Below, piece after piece: positions 46,301-53,175 of a DNA stretch of 64,000 nt; position 1 is the stretch's first letter, and each line of letters starts with the position of its first letter. The notes below the pieces were generated by a model. The model had not been told where the DNA came from and made no database searches. It saw nothing but the letters and a program-made list of their open reading frames with translations. The stretch is from contig NZ_UGHV01000001.1 in assembly GCF_900451095.1 (NCBI RefSeq), positions 930,001 through 994,000 on the forward strand, given 5' to 3'. Source of the stretch: Helicobacter canis. GTDB taxonomy: Bacteria > Campylobacterota > Campylobacteria > Campylobacterales > Helicobacteraceae. Position numbers and translations under genes: made by a program.

Positions 46301-46415
46301 AAGCATCGATTCCATAAGCAAAGCGGCGGAGATAATCTGTATAGATTCTATCCTTAAATGTTCCCTTTGCTTCGGCGATAAAGCCTTCAAAGTCTGGATT
46401 CTTGCGATTATGCAT
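43341..46415 (-). CDS. D-lactate dehydrogenase-type FAD/Fe-S oxidoreductase
   Basis: A 1024-residue fusion protein. The N-terminal FAD-binding part of the VAO/PCMH type has TPLTFRAAGTSLSGQACSD and IGPDPATINNAMIGGIFSNNSSGMCCG. The GlcD-type C-terminal cap follows. Two 4Fe-4S motifs come next, CMECGFCEKVCPSREL and CATCSMCSLSCPLEI. The C-terminal part has the CCG-type domain: NLCCGKAYKDYP and KTQCCGFAGNKGF. This is the layout of H. pylori HP1222, called D-lactate dehydrogenase, from memory. It feeds electrons from D-lactate to the quinone pool. About 45 residues before VIYFSTC are repeat-derived. The ATG follows GGAGATAGT. Confidence 0.85.
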   Translation of the reverse strand: MHNRKNPDFEGFIAEAKGTFKDRIYTDYLRRFAYGIDASCYAYVPRVVVRAVNESEIITLFALSQKYNTPLTFRAAGTSLSGQACSDSVLVLANAFWQDIEIIGNAESIKCGCGVIGVEANEALKPYGKKIGPDPATINNAMIGGIFSNNSSGMCCGVKQNSYNTIQSARFILHNGTILDTSKNAKPNENIESFLQKHKDKADSLLALREEILQDKELCELIKRKFAIKNTTGYSINALLDFSEIKDIVNHLFIGAEGTLGFVSQVEYECVEDYAFKACALLFYKDLALGAKAVEILAHNESLVSAAEIMDYACLDSAKSLENAPSELEKIQSRACAILVQLESSTQKELDSKIAYISKELESVPSLFGVHFSSDEKLMASWWKIRKALLPLAAGTRPSGSIVITEDICFPIHTFAQGIESITKLFDRFNFQGIIFGHALSGNVHFIITPNLNDEKESQAFGEFMEAMVDSVISLQGSTKAEHGTGRMIAPFVEKEWGAKAYSINRRIKEIFDPHALINPDVIISDNPQIHTQNLKQSSEVEDFINQCMECGFCEKVCPSRELTLTPRQRIAVRKEIARLEALLNGADSKGVIESNAKAVSTQKIGQGKTIADFSQRDNAQKLEELKRGYQYFGIETCATCSMCSLSCPLEIDSAKIAQKLNPSTKGAVSRFIATQSAKHFSPTLSLAKGGLHIANFGFAIFGKNTLNTLSKKMRFLPYIPRSLPRANAYRLESKNFSHSHHACRDEALGARVALPQRARPTPLREQSNAWDNGAQSSQVSVIYFSTCINRSFAPPSHLQDTRALQEVFESLCKKASVSVVYPQNLSNLCCGKAYKDYPQSAEAKRKEVYKALDSSVEELQGKGVEQIHIVCDHSACSYELKSGLQELDSTLTILDMPEFIESTLLPRLTITPLDEDIALYAMCATRKGKWDKSLESIAKTCTNGEVIIHSKTQCCGFAGNKGFICSELNASALRELSEFYKDRKLRLGFSSSSTCEIGLNDKTNITWQNLLYLVDSVSASGDK
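44085..44225. repeat. Repeat-derived insertion inside the D-lactate dehydrogenase gene
   Basis: Palindromes CCCACGC...GCGTGGG (about 44102-44132) and ATCACG...CGTGAT, plus TTAGATTCTAG, lie in one block. Translated it gives an Arg/Pro/His-rich stretch around GARVALPQRARPTPLREQS, unlike the flanking protein. Similar GGCGTGGGCTTGCTC sequence occurs in the MBOAT gene at about 27864. It is in frame. Confidence 0.65.
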
Positions 46416-46527
46416 ACTATCTCCTTTGCAGATTGGAAGTATGTATTGTATCTAAATCACCTAGCAAGCTATGTGCTTTAGCGGGTGGTCATAGGCTGAT
46501 TTTGGGCGAGTGGGCTATCGTATGTGC

Positions 46528-46556
46528 TTGACTTTTTAGGGCTTTTGGCGTATAAT
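46528..46556 (+). promoter_or_regulatory. Promoter of the tRNA-Met gene
   Basis: TTGACT (46528-46533) and TATAAT (46551-46556) are separated by 17 bases, and the tRNA starts 12 bases downstream. This is the closest match to a full sigma-70 consensus in the window. Confidence 0.8.
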
Positions 46557-46567
46557 CGCGCCTTTGT

Positions 46568-46645
46568 GTCAGGGTAGCTCAGCTGGTTTAGAGCGCTGGT
46601 CTCATAAGCCGGAGGTCGGGGGTTCAAGTCCCCCCCTTGACACCA
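46568..46645 (+). tRNA. tRNA-Met (anticodon CAT)
   Basis: The acceptor stem GTCAGGG pairs with CCTTGAC (one G-T pair), D arm TAGCTCAGCTGG...GAGC, anticodon loop CTCATAA giving CAT, and T arm GGGGG-TTCAAGT-CCCCC. Discriminator A and an encoded CCA end follow. It lacks the 1-72 mismatch and the GGG/CCC anticodon-stem pairs of initiator tRNA, so it is the elongator methionine tRNA; a lysidine-modified tRNA-Ile is a less likely alternative. A dispersed element (CTAGAATCCACTTTT) begins four bases after the end. Confidence 0.93.
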
Positions 46646-46696
46646 CTCCTAGAATCCACTTTTCACATCTTTTGCATTTTCTGTTTCTTGTAGCTG

Positions 46697-47536
46697 CTAC
46701 TCTAACTCCATTTTCTTAATAATGCAGTGCCTTGCTAGCAAGTAGCTTATACCACTTAGCAGCAAGTATGTGATAAGCTTTTGTGTATAAAGCAGCCAGC
46801 CATCTATGCCGACTTTGCTCTGTGTGATTATGGAAAGAGAGTCGATATTGATATGGAAAAATACGCCAAAAAGCAGCCCAAGTAGCGTGCTAATGACACT
46901 TCCACACAGGCAAATCCCCAAAAATAGCAGCAATCCTAGCACCAAGCGATAGCTTGTAATGCGCCATACATTAAGCAGGGCTAATGTCAGCAAGATATAC
47001 ATAAGCCAAGTGAGTATCTCGCCTAGGATATAAGTAATGCTAAGAAGTATGATAAACACACTGCGCTCATCAAAGCTTGTAAGAAGCTCTCGCGCAAGCG
47101 TGCCAAGCCCTCCAAATATCTCTAAGATTTCGACATTTGAGATTAAAATCAAGGCTTGCACACCTACAAAGCTATAAAAGCACACTGAAGCACCGATTAA
47201 GATAAAGCAGCTAAGCACTTTTGCCAAAAGGATCGTATCAATCCCCAAAGGCAGGCAAAAGAGCAAATATCCATACTCCCCAAAGAGACTTTTCCCAAAA
47301 GTAGAAATCATAAGAAATATATGAGCCACCACAAGCAAAAACATCGCGCTAAAAGCCCCAATGATACAAAGCCCAAATGTTATACCAAGCAGATCGTGCA
47401 AAGTGGGGTTTGTGATTGTGGCGACATCAAGCTTGCTAAATCCCACACACCCAAACACACAGGCAGCAAACACAGCACCAAGCACCACAAGCGGTAGGTA
47501 ATGCTCTTGTAATTCATAGCGGAGAAGTCGTCTCAT
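46697..47536 (-). CDS. ABC transporter permease
   Basis: A 279-residue membrane protein with six or seven hydrophobic helices (for example VVLGAVFAACVFGCVGF near the N terminus and VLGLLLFLGICLCGSVIS in the second half). It overlaps the stop of the ATP-binding gene by ATGA, so the two form one ABC-2-type exporter. The substrate is not predictable. No signal peptide or unusual insertion is seen. Confidence 0.75.
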   Translation of the reverse strand: MRRLLRYELQEHYLPLVVLGAVFAACVFGCVGFSKLDVATITNPTLHDLLGITFGLCIIGAFSAMFLLVVAHIFLMISTFGKSLFGEYGYLLFCLPLGIDTILLAKVLSCFILIGASVCFYSFVGVQALILISNVEILEIFGGLGTLARELLTSFDERSVFIILLSITYILGEILTWLMYILLTLALLNVWRITSYRLVLGLLLFLGICLCGSVISTLLGLLFGVFFHINIDSLSIITQSKVGIDGWLLYTQKLITYLLLSGISYLLARHCIIKKMELE

Positions 47537-48387
47537 CGTGCGTCCTTTGTGGATTTGTGGGCAAAAGTGGATTCTAGGGTAGAAGTGGATTCTAGGGCGG
47601 AGTCTTGTGCGGAGTCGGCGACTCGTGCGGAAGTGGATTCTAGCGCGTGCGATACAAAAGTGGATTCTAGGCTAGAGAGGCTAGAATCTAGCTGCATAGA
47701 TTTGGCAAATGCGTGTTTAAAAGCGGATTCTAGGTTTGCGGTATTGGCAGTTAGAGCGGCGATACTATCGTGGGCTAGCACGCTGCCATTTGCTAGAAAT
47801 ATGGCTTCATTAAGGATTTTTTCTACATCATAGATCAAATGCGTGGCGATGAGTATGCTGGCACTTGGATTGTAGTTGTCTAAGATGAGCTTAAAGACAA
47901 AATCCCTTGCCACAGGATCAACACCGGCGATTGGCTCATCAAAGATATAAAGCCTAGCTTGGCGCGCGAGCATAAGGGCTAGGGAGAGCTTTTCTTTATT
48001 GCCTTTGGATAGGGTTTTGATCTTTCTAGATCGATCAAGCTGTAATTGCTCCATAAGACTATGGGCTTTGTGTATATCAAAATCTTCAAAAAAGTCCGCA
48101 AAAAATCTACACGCATAATCAATCTTCCAATGTAGTGGTATATGTGGTTTATCTGGGAGATAGGAGATATGGGCTTTGGTGGTATCGCCAATAGGCTCAC
48201 CTAGAATCTTCACACTCCCCTCATATTGTCGCAAAAGTCCTAAAAGCACTTTGATAAGCGTTGTTTTCCCGCTGCCATTTGGACCAAGCAGCCCGATGAT
48301 TCTGCCGCTTTGGAGGGTTAGGGAGAGATTGTTTAGGGCTAGGGTGGAGTCGTAGCGTTTGCTTAGGTTAGAGATTTCTACAAGCAT
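47533..48387 (-). CDS. ABC transporter ATP-binding protein with repeat-built tail
   Basis: A 284-residue ATPase of the ABC-2 exporter type. Walker A LLGPNGSGKTTLIKVLLG is at about 36-45, signature TLSKGNKEKLSLALMLARQ at about 135, and Walker B LYIFDEPIAGVDP. The ATG at 48387 has AAAGG eight bases before it. The upstream 16 codons lack a start signal. The ATPase domain ends near residue 215. The last 50 or so residues repeat the LESTF/LESTS peptide (SLESTFVSH, ALESTSARV, ALESTSTLESTFAH), encoded by tandem dispersed elements. Coupled to the permease by a four-base overlap. Confidence 0.85.
   Translation of the reverse strand: MLVEISNLSKRYDSTLALNNLSLTLQSGRIIGLLGPNGSGKTTLIKVLLGLLRQYEGSVKILGEPIGDTTKAHISYLPDKPHIPLHWKIDYACRFFADFFEDFDIHKAHSLMEQLQLDRSRKIKTLSKGNKEKLSLALMLARQARLYIFDEPIAGVDPVARDFVFKLILDNYNPSASILIATHLIYDVEKILNEAIFLANGSVLAHDSIAALTANTANLESAFKHAFAKSMQLDSSLSSLESTFVSHALESTSARVADSAQDSALESTSTLESTFAHKSTKDAR
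47555..47735 (-). repeat. Cluster of dispersed elements forming the tail of the ABC ATPase
   Basis: On the plus strand GTGGATTCTAG occurs near 47568, 47586, 47633 and 47663, with a TAGAATCTAG and a GCGGATTCTAG near 47690 and 47722. Read on the minus strand every copy is in the frame giving L-E-S-T. The tail is thus a tandem expansion of the element. Confidence 0.9.
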
Positions 48388-48415
48388 ATTGTGCCTTTGT
48401 GTGAGAGTGGGGGCA

Positions 48416-49222
48416 TTATAACAGAGCTTTTTCAAAGATTTTTATGCTTGTGGCAATGATAGCAAAGCAGTAAATCCATAAGAGTGCTACTCTATGGGTG
48501 TTTGCACTTGCTTTTGCAATGAGTTTTATCCCAAGGCTCACGCCTATGATGGAAGCAAGTCCAATAAGCACAGCCGCGCTAAAGAGCCTACTATCGACAA
48601 TATCCATTTGGTGCAAAGATATGCTCCCAGCCACTGATGAAAACACCACAAAAAAGAGCGATAAGGGCACGACCTTCTTAGAATCATAGCCCAAATAGTA
48701 GCCTAGTATAGGCGCGATAAGCAGCCCTCCGCCAATACCTAAAGAAATAGCAAAAATCCCGGTAAATGCGCCAGCTAGGACAAGGATCGCACGCTTTTTG
48801 TAAGGATTTGTGATGAGATTTGCGCTAGGGGCGACCTTGGATTTAGTAGCAAACCGATAGAGAGAGATGATTGTAAGGAGCAAAAAAGCTAGGCTAAGAA
48901 ATAGCTCGCTAAAAAAGTGTAGCACCACGCCGCTAAGGCTTGCCCCAAATATCCCTCCAATCCCTATGAAGATACCCTCTCTAAGATCAAGCAAGCCTTT
49001 TTTGTAGTTTAGTAGTGAGCCAAAGACACTAGCAAAGACCATTTGCACAATGGAGATCCCAATAGCGTGCTGGATAGGAAAGCCTACAAGCAGCATACAA
49101 GGCACGATGATGATCCCACCCCCTATGCCAAAAAACCCCGCCGCCACGCCAGAGACTAGCCCAAGAGCTACAAAGCCTAGAATCTGCCACCAATCAAAGT
49201 ATGAAAAAAACATCGTAAGCAT
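48416..49222 (-). CDS. TauE/SafE-family membrane permease
   Basis: A 268-residue protein with about eight membrane helices in two similar halves: LVSGVAAGFFGIGGGIIIVPCMLLVGFP and FTGIFAISLGIGGGLLIAPILGYYLGYDSKK. The paired GIGGG motifs are the mark of this family, which exports sulfite, sulfoacetate or other organosulfur anions, or takes them up. The ATG at 49222 has AAAGGA five bases upstream. A second Met three codons later is possible. It begins 40 bases after the ExbB-like gene stop on the same strand. Confidence 0.88.
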   Translation of the reverse strand: MLTMFFSYFDWWQILGFVALGLVSGVAAGFFGIGGGIIIVPCMLLVGFPIQHAIGISIVQMVFASVFGSLLNYKKGLLDLREGIFIGIGGIFGASLSGVVLHFFSELFLSLAFLLLTIISLYRFATKSKVAPSANLITNPYKKRAILVLAGAFTGIFAISLGIGGGLLIAPILGYYLGYDSKKVVPLSLFFVVFSSVAGSISLHQMDIVDSRLFSAAVLIGLASIIGVSLGIKLIAKASANTHRVALLWIYCFAIIATSIKIFEKALL

Positions 49223-49261
49223 TTTTGTCCTTTATGATTTAGATCTCGCTAGGTTGTAGCA

Positions 49262-49714
49262 TTATGTATCAAGGCGCATAGAGGCTTTGCTCGTTGCGGT
49301 GGGATTGTGATAAATATCCCATTTTGTTAGCACTACCTCTGCCTTACGCACCAAGAGATTATACAGCACAATGCTAGGGATCGCCACGATAAGCCCCATA
49401 GCCGTAGCCTTTAGGGCTAGGGCTAGCCCTGTCATTATGCTTTGGGTATCAATTTGCGCACTATTGCCAATATCAAGAAAAGTGATCATTATCCCAGCTA
49501 CTGTGCCAAGCAGCCCCACATATGGCGCATTTGAGCCAATGGTCGCAATAAGCGTGAGCCGCTTGTGTAAATCTAGCTCTAAAAGCCGCTTATCAAGATA
49601 GTCATCAACACGCACAGTGGCATAAAACCACGCCCGCTCAATCCCAATAGCGATCACCAAAACACAGAGCGATCCCAAAAATCCTAAAACAGAATAATCA
49701 ACAAGCTCTTTCAT
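49262..49714 (-). CDS. Second ExbB/TolQ-type proton channel subunit (no adjacent exbD)
   Basis: A 150-residue ExbB homologue with three membrane segments. The core [25 protein letters not shown] and GLALALKATAMGLIVAIPSIVLYN is nearly the same as in the exbB gene at 17732. H. pylori has an exbB next to smpB with exbD beside it, from memory. Here the next gene is a TauE/SafE permease and no ExbD frame is present, so it must pair with the ExbD at 18192 or another outside the window. It starts about 50 bases after smpB. Confidence 0.88.
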   Translation of the reverse strand: MKELVDYSVLGFLGSLCVLVIAIGIERAWFYATVRVDDYLDKRLLELDLHKRLTLIATIGSNAPYVGLLGTVAGIMITFLDIGNSAQIDTQSIMTGLALALKATAMGLIVAIPSIVLYNLLVRKAEVVLTKWDIYHNPTATSKASMRLDT

Positions 49715-49765
49715 TTATGTCCTTTTGTGGAGTTGTGGCGTCCTTTGCGGAGCGTAAAGGTGGAT

Positions 49766-50227
49766 CTACAAGCTTTTGCCATAGTTTTTAAGACTTGCGC
49801 GTGCTTCTCTATCAAGGATCTTTTTCTTAATACTTTCGCGCTTATCGTGGAGCTGCTTGCCGCGCGCTAGGGCTAGCTGAAGCTTGACTTTATTGTGTGC
49901 ATTAAAGTAAATAGAGAGCGGCACGATCGTAAGCCCATCTTGTGAGATTTTGCCAAACCACTTATCCAGCTGGGATCTATGGAGCAGAAGCTTTCTAGCG
50001 CGCTTTTCATCGGGGCGGAAGTGAGGGTTGGTGCTTTGGAGGAAGGAGATATGCATACCAAAGACAAATAGCTCGCCCTTGACAAATCGCGCAAAGCTGT
50101 CTTTAAGATTGCAGCGACTAAGGCGCAAAGACTTCACCTCAGAGCCTAGTAGGACTATGCCACACTCAAGCTTTTCTAGGACTTCGTAGTCAAATAGGGC
50201 TTTTTTGTTTTGTGCGATGAGTTTCAT
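49766..50227 (-). CDS. smpB: SsrA-binding protein SmpB
   Basis: Binds tmRNA and rescues stalled ribosomes. Length is 153 residues, family size. Motifs are NKKALFDYEVLEKLECGIVLLGSEVKSLR, FVFGMHISFLQSTNPHF, RKLLLHRSQLDKWFG and the basic end KLQLALARGKQLHDKRESIKKK. The ATG overlaps the ispE stop by ATGA. tmRNA is not in this window. Confidence 0.95.
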   Translation of the reverse strand: MKLIAQNKKALFDYEVLEKLECGIVLLGSEVKSLRLSRCNLKDSFARFVKGELFVFGMHISFLQSTNPHFRPDEKRARKLLLHRSQLDKWFGKISQDGLTIVPLSIYFNAHNKVKLQLALARGKQLHDKRESIKKKILDREARASLKNYGKSL

Positions 50228-51405
50228 AGTGTGCCCTGTGGCTTGTTATCAAACACACTTTCAGCCCTTGTGTTTTGCGAGGTTTCTACTTTTTGAGCTT
50301 GTTTCCTAGAATCCACTTTTAGAAATTCAGCGTTTTTGTCAAAAATCCTAGAATCCACTTTTTTATTTGCGGTGGATTTTTCACACTCGGCTTGTTTTTC
50401 TTCTTCTAGGATTCTAGGATTTCTAAAGAAACCTGCTGCGGCTTCGCCTTGCACCGCTGTCGCTTGTTTTGCGGTGGGGCTGTGGGAGCTTTGCAAACTT
50501 TGGGGAAGGTTAGCGATCTTGGCGATCGTGCCTTTCACAAAGTTTGCAACACTGCCGCATTGCTCACCCAAAGCCGAATCCCCCCTAGAATCTATGCGGA
50601 AAAAGCTACTACCACTCCCGGAGAAATACCACCCACTCCCCAGCTCCTTTGCCACAGATTCTAGCTCTTTGTAGAGAGAGCAAGCAGGCGCAAAGAGGTC
50701 ATTTAAGCTAGCCATATCGCCGCTAGCAAGGATGGCGGCATTGTTTAGGGTGGATAAATCTCTTGCGTGGGGATTTGGCGTGCTTGTGGCGGCATAGTGG
50801 CGATAGACTTGGGCGGTATCACAAGCGATTTTAGGCGTATAGATATGAAAGCGTGCAATATCACTTAGCGCGGTATCACAAGGCTCAATACACTCGCCAA
50901 TCCCAGAAACTTCCGCGCAATCCACTTGCGAGACAAAAAACGCCACATCTGCGCCGATACTTTTGGCAAGATCGCTAAGCGCAGTGGGCAGGGGGGATTT
51001 GGGGGATTTGGGGCTTGTAAAATATGTGTGCATTTGCTTTGCTTCGCCTTTAAACTCCGCGCCATAGCGCGAGATAAGCGCGGCTAGCACGACTCCTGCA
51101 TTAGAGCTGCCCCCACCTAGCCCAGCACCGCTTGGGATATGCTTACACACTTCTATGCGCACCGGCGGGAAGCACACGCCATCAATGCTACGCAACGCAC
51201 GCAATGCGCGATACACACTAGAGTCTTCTACCGCGCAAGGAAAGTTGCCTAGCACGCTATCTTTTGGGGCTTGGGAGATAGTGATCTCATCATACAAATC
51301 CCCCACCACACGCACAAAACGCGAGCGCAGGAGATGGTAGCTGCTCGCTGTTTTGCCTAGGATATGGAGATAGAGATTGATTTTGGGGTAGGATTTATAG
51401 AGCAT
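50224..51405 (-). CDS. ispE: 4-diphosphocytidyl-2-C-methyl-D-erythritol kinase with repeat-derived C-terminal extension
   Basis: A GHMP kinase of the non-mevalonate isoprenoid pathway, acting with Dxs, also encoded here. The first 285 residues hold SYPKINLYLHILGK, the ATP loop VCKHIPSGAGLGGGSSNAGV and LASGDMASLNDLFAPACS, with FSGSGSSFFRI. The protein is 393 residues against about 270 in the family. The extra C-terminal residues read SSHSPTAKQATAVQGEAAAGFF, then ILEEEKQAECEKS and two KVDSR peptides. Nearly the same peptides occur inside the MBOAT protein. The ATG overlaps the csrA stop by one base, and smpB overlaps its own stop. Confidence 0.92.
   Translation of the reverse strand: MLYKSYPKINLYLHILGKTASSYHLLRSRFVRVVGDLYDEITISQAPKDSVLGNFPCAVEDSSVYRALRALRSIDGVCFPPVRIEVCKHIPSGAGLGGGSSNAGVVLAALISRYGAEFKGEAKQMHTYFTSPKSPKSPLPTALSDLAKSIGADVAFFVSQVDCAEVSGIGECIEPCDTALSDIARFHIYTPKIACDTAQVYRHYAATSTPNPHARDLSTLNNAAILASGDMASLNDLFAPACSLYKELESVAKELGSGWYFSGSGSSFFRIDSRGDSALGEQCGSVANFVKGTIAKIANLPQSLQSSHSPTAKQATAVQGEAAAGFFRNPRILEEEKQAECEKSTANKKVDSRIFDKNAEFLKVDSRKQAQKVETSQNTRAESVFDNKPQGTL
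50250..50580 (-). repeat. Repeat modules encoding the IspE C-terminal tail
   Basis: The DNA here contains CTAGAATCCACTTTT twice (near 50308 and 50349), a CACTCGGCTTGTTTTTCTTC unit, a TTCTAAAGAAACCTGCTGCG-type unit and a TTTGCGGTGGGGCTGTGGGA unit. All have close matches in the MBOAT gene (28577-28645, 28966-29008) and the gap at 52534-52960. The modules extend the ispE reading frame to a new stop. Confidence 0.88.
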
Positions 51406-51635
51406 TAGCGTTTGATATGCTTGCCTAGATCAAGCAAGGCTTCATTGGAGGAGTCGCCTATGGCTTTTTTGTTTTCGCTAGCGATAGCTTCTTTAAGCTC
51501 TGCGCGTAGGATTAAGGTCTTGGGCGGGGCTTCAAAGCCTAGCTTCACACTCCCTCGATCAATGGATACGACCTTGATGATGACATTATCGCCTATGACG
51601 ATACTTTCATCTTGTTTTCTAGAGAGTATGAGCAT
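51405..51635 (-). CDS. csrA: Carbon storage regulator CsrA
   Basis: A 76-residue RNA-binding post-transcriptional regulator. [26 protein letters not shown] is the family N terminus, with the conserved [12 protein letters not shown] core. In Helicobacter CsrA affects motility and stress genes, from memory. The ATG at 51635 is chosen because MLILSRK is the invariant start. It overlaps truB by 17 bases and ispE by one base, matching the H. pylori order truB-csrA-ispE-smpB. Confidence 0.96.
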   Translation of the reverse strand: MLILSRKQDESIVIGDNVIIKVVSIDRGSVKLGFEAPPKTLILRAELKEAIASENKKAIGDSSNEALLDLGKHIKR

Positions 51636-52488
51636 AATCAATCCTATTGAGAAGATATGAGACACTGCCGTCTTGGTGAAGCTGTATTATAGAAAAAAAT
51701 TCATCAAATTTCACTATATAGAGCGGATTTTTATCCAAATCCACCCTAGCTTGCACACTAGAATCTAAGTCATTTTGCGTGAGTTTTTTGCCGTGGTAGA
51801 AATGCTCCTTATAGCAAGGATCAATAGGCAAGATAGGGTAGGGCAAAATCGCCAAAGGATCTAGCTCTATGATCTTGCCTTTTTGGGCGGCTAAATCGCC
51901 CTCGCTTACGCGTTTGAGTGCGCTAAGTGTGCCATAGCTGCCTAGCTTGTGGGCGATTAGACTGCCTAGTGAGCGGATATATGAGCCTTTGCTCACGCAC
52001 GCGCGGAAAGAGATAAAAGGATGGGCATAGCAGAGAAAATCTAGGGCATAGACACGCATTGTGGTGGGCATAAGGGCTGCCTCCTGCCCAGATCGCGCTA
52101 GCTGATATGCGCGCTTGCCTTTTATCTTCTTCGCGCTAAAGGCTGGGGGTGTGTAGGAAATCTCGCCCACAAAGCTCTCCACCACTTCACGCACAAAAGT
52201 GGATTCTAGTGGTGGGGTAGAATCCACTTTTTCGATGTTTTCTATATCAAGGCTTTTGGAGCTCGCACCTAGCCATAGAGTGGCTTCATAGACCTTAGGC
52301 TCTGTTTTGATAAAGGGCAGCAGCTTGGTATAAGCCCCTGTGGCAATCAGCAATGAGCCTTGCGCAAATGGATCAAGCGTCCCAGAAAAGCCCGCTTTAG
52401 TGATGTTGTAACGCCTTTTGATCTGTGTCAAAAAGTGGTTGCTAGAGATGAAGGGGGGTTTGTAGGCAAGTAAGATGGTGTTTTTCAT
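51619..52488 (-). CDS. truB: tRNA pseudouridine(55) synthase
   Basis: Makes pseudouridine 55 in the T loop of tRNAs. The 289-residue protein has [19 protein letters not shown], the catalytic [24 protein letters not shown] (shown in part) and [29 protein letters not shown]. The last stretch contains two dispersed elements in opposite orientation, around 52198 and 52227, read as [12 protein letters not shown] at the place where family members have a variable, proline-rich loop. First gene of the truB-csrA-ispE-smpB run. Confidence 0.94.
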   Translation of the reverse strand: MKNTILLAYKPPFISSNHFLTQIKRRYNITKAGFSGTLDPFAQGSLLIATGAYTKLLPFIKTEPKVYEATLWLGASSKSLDIENIEKVDSTPPLESTFVREVVESFVGEISYTPPAFSAKKIKGKRAYQLARSGQEAALMPTTMRVYALDFLCYAHPFISFRACVSKGSYIRSLGSLIAHKLGSYGTLSALKRVSEGDLAAQKGKIIELDPLAILPYPILPIDPCYKEHFYHGKKLTQNDLDSSVQARVDLDKNPLYIVKFDEFFSIIQLHQDGSVSYLLNRIDYAHTL

Positions 52489-53175
52489 TTTTGACCTTGG
52501 CTTATATGCTGTGGCGTTGGCTTTTTACTAAAGAAACCTGCTTGTGTGCCCCCACCTTGCACCGCTGTCGTTTGTTGTCTCATCTCAAATCCTTCCGTCT
52601 TTGGCGTTTTTACACTTTCAGTGTTTTTCCTAGAATCCACTTTTAGAATTTTAGCTTTTTCATCAAAATCCTACCACCTGCGGCGTGGTTATCTAACACA
52701 TTTTCAGCCCCTGCGTTTTTGTCGCACAATCTGCCGCCTGTGAGTCGCTCACTTTGGGTGTTTTGAGTAAAATCCTAGAATCCACTTGCGAGGATATGGA
52801 TTACTAAAGAAGCTGCGGCTTCGCCTTGCTTTGCCACGCTTTGCTTCACAAAGCTCGCAATGACGATAAAAAGGCTTTATTGCTAGAATCCACTTTTTTA
52901 TTTGCGGCGGATTTCACACAAAGCGCATTTTTCTTCTTCAAGGATTCTAGGAATTGCAGTGGGGCTTTCAAAAGTGGATTCTAGGGGTTGGGCGGTTTTG
53001 TTTTCCAACTTGTTTTTCAACGCCACCTTGGGATTCTAGGATCGTGGAGATAGAATCGGGGTTTTCAAGTCGCGCAAGGAGATAAGACTAGAGTGTCTAT
53101 CGCGTGAGCTAGGCGAAGCAATCCGCGATTCTAGCCCGCAAGCCGAATCTCCCCACGCCAAACAAAGCCAAATTC
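52489..53175. repeat. Intergenic repeat mosaic between truB and xseA (about 0.7 kb)
   Basis: No credible gene. It holds at least four CTAGAATCCACTT/AAGTGGATTCTAG copies (near 52632, 52767, 52885 and 52973) and an ACTAAAGAAACCTGCTTG...CACCGCTGTC unit (52534) shared with ispE. There is also a CTCGCAATGACGATAAAAAGG unit (about 52853) and the GAGATAAGACTAGAGTGTCT module at 53071-53150 shared with 6351-6430 and the MBOAT gene. Short ORFs here are translations of repeats in frames that also occur in real proteins. Confidence 0.85.
53071..53150. repeat. GAGATAAGACTAGAG module, copy next to xseA
   Basis: CGCGCAAGGAGATAAGACTA and GTGTCTATCGCGTGAGCTAG, then AGCAATCCGCGATTCTAGCC, follow one another. 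Recognisable copies are at 6351-6430 and, in frame, at 28888-28940 inside the MBOAT gene. No protein is predicted. Confidence 0.85.

Noticed and set aside
46561-46567. An acceptor stem starting two bases earlier (GTGTCAG) for the tRNA
   Set aside because: It also pairs with the 3' end but would displace the invariant T8 and remove the encoded CCA; the 46568 start satisfies both.
52546-52743. Short plus-strand open frame in the truB-xseA gap
   Set aside because: The frame consists of shared repeat modules and has no start signal.
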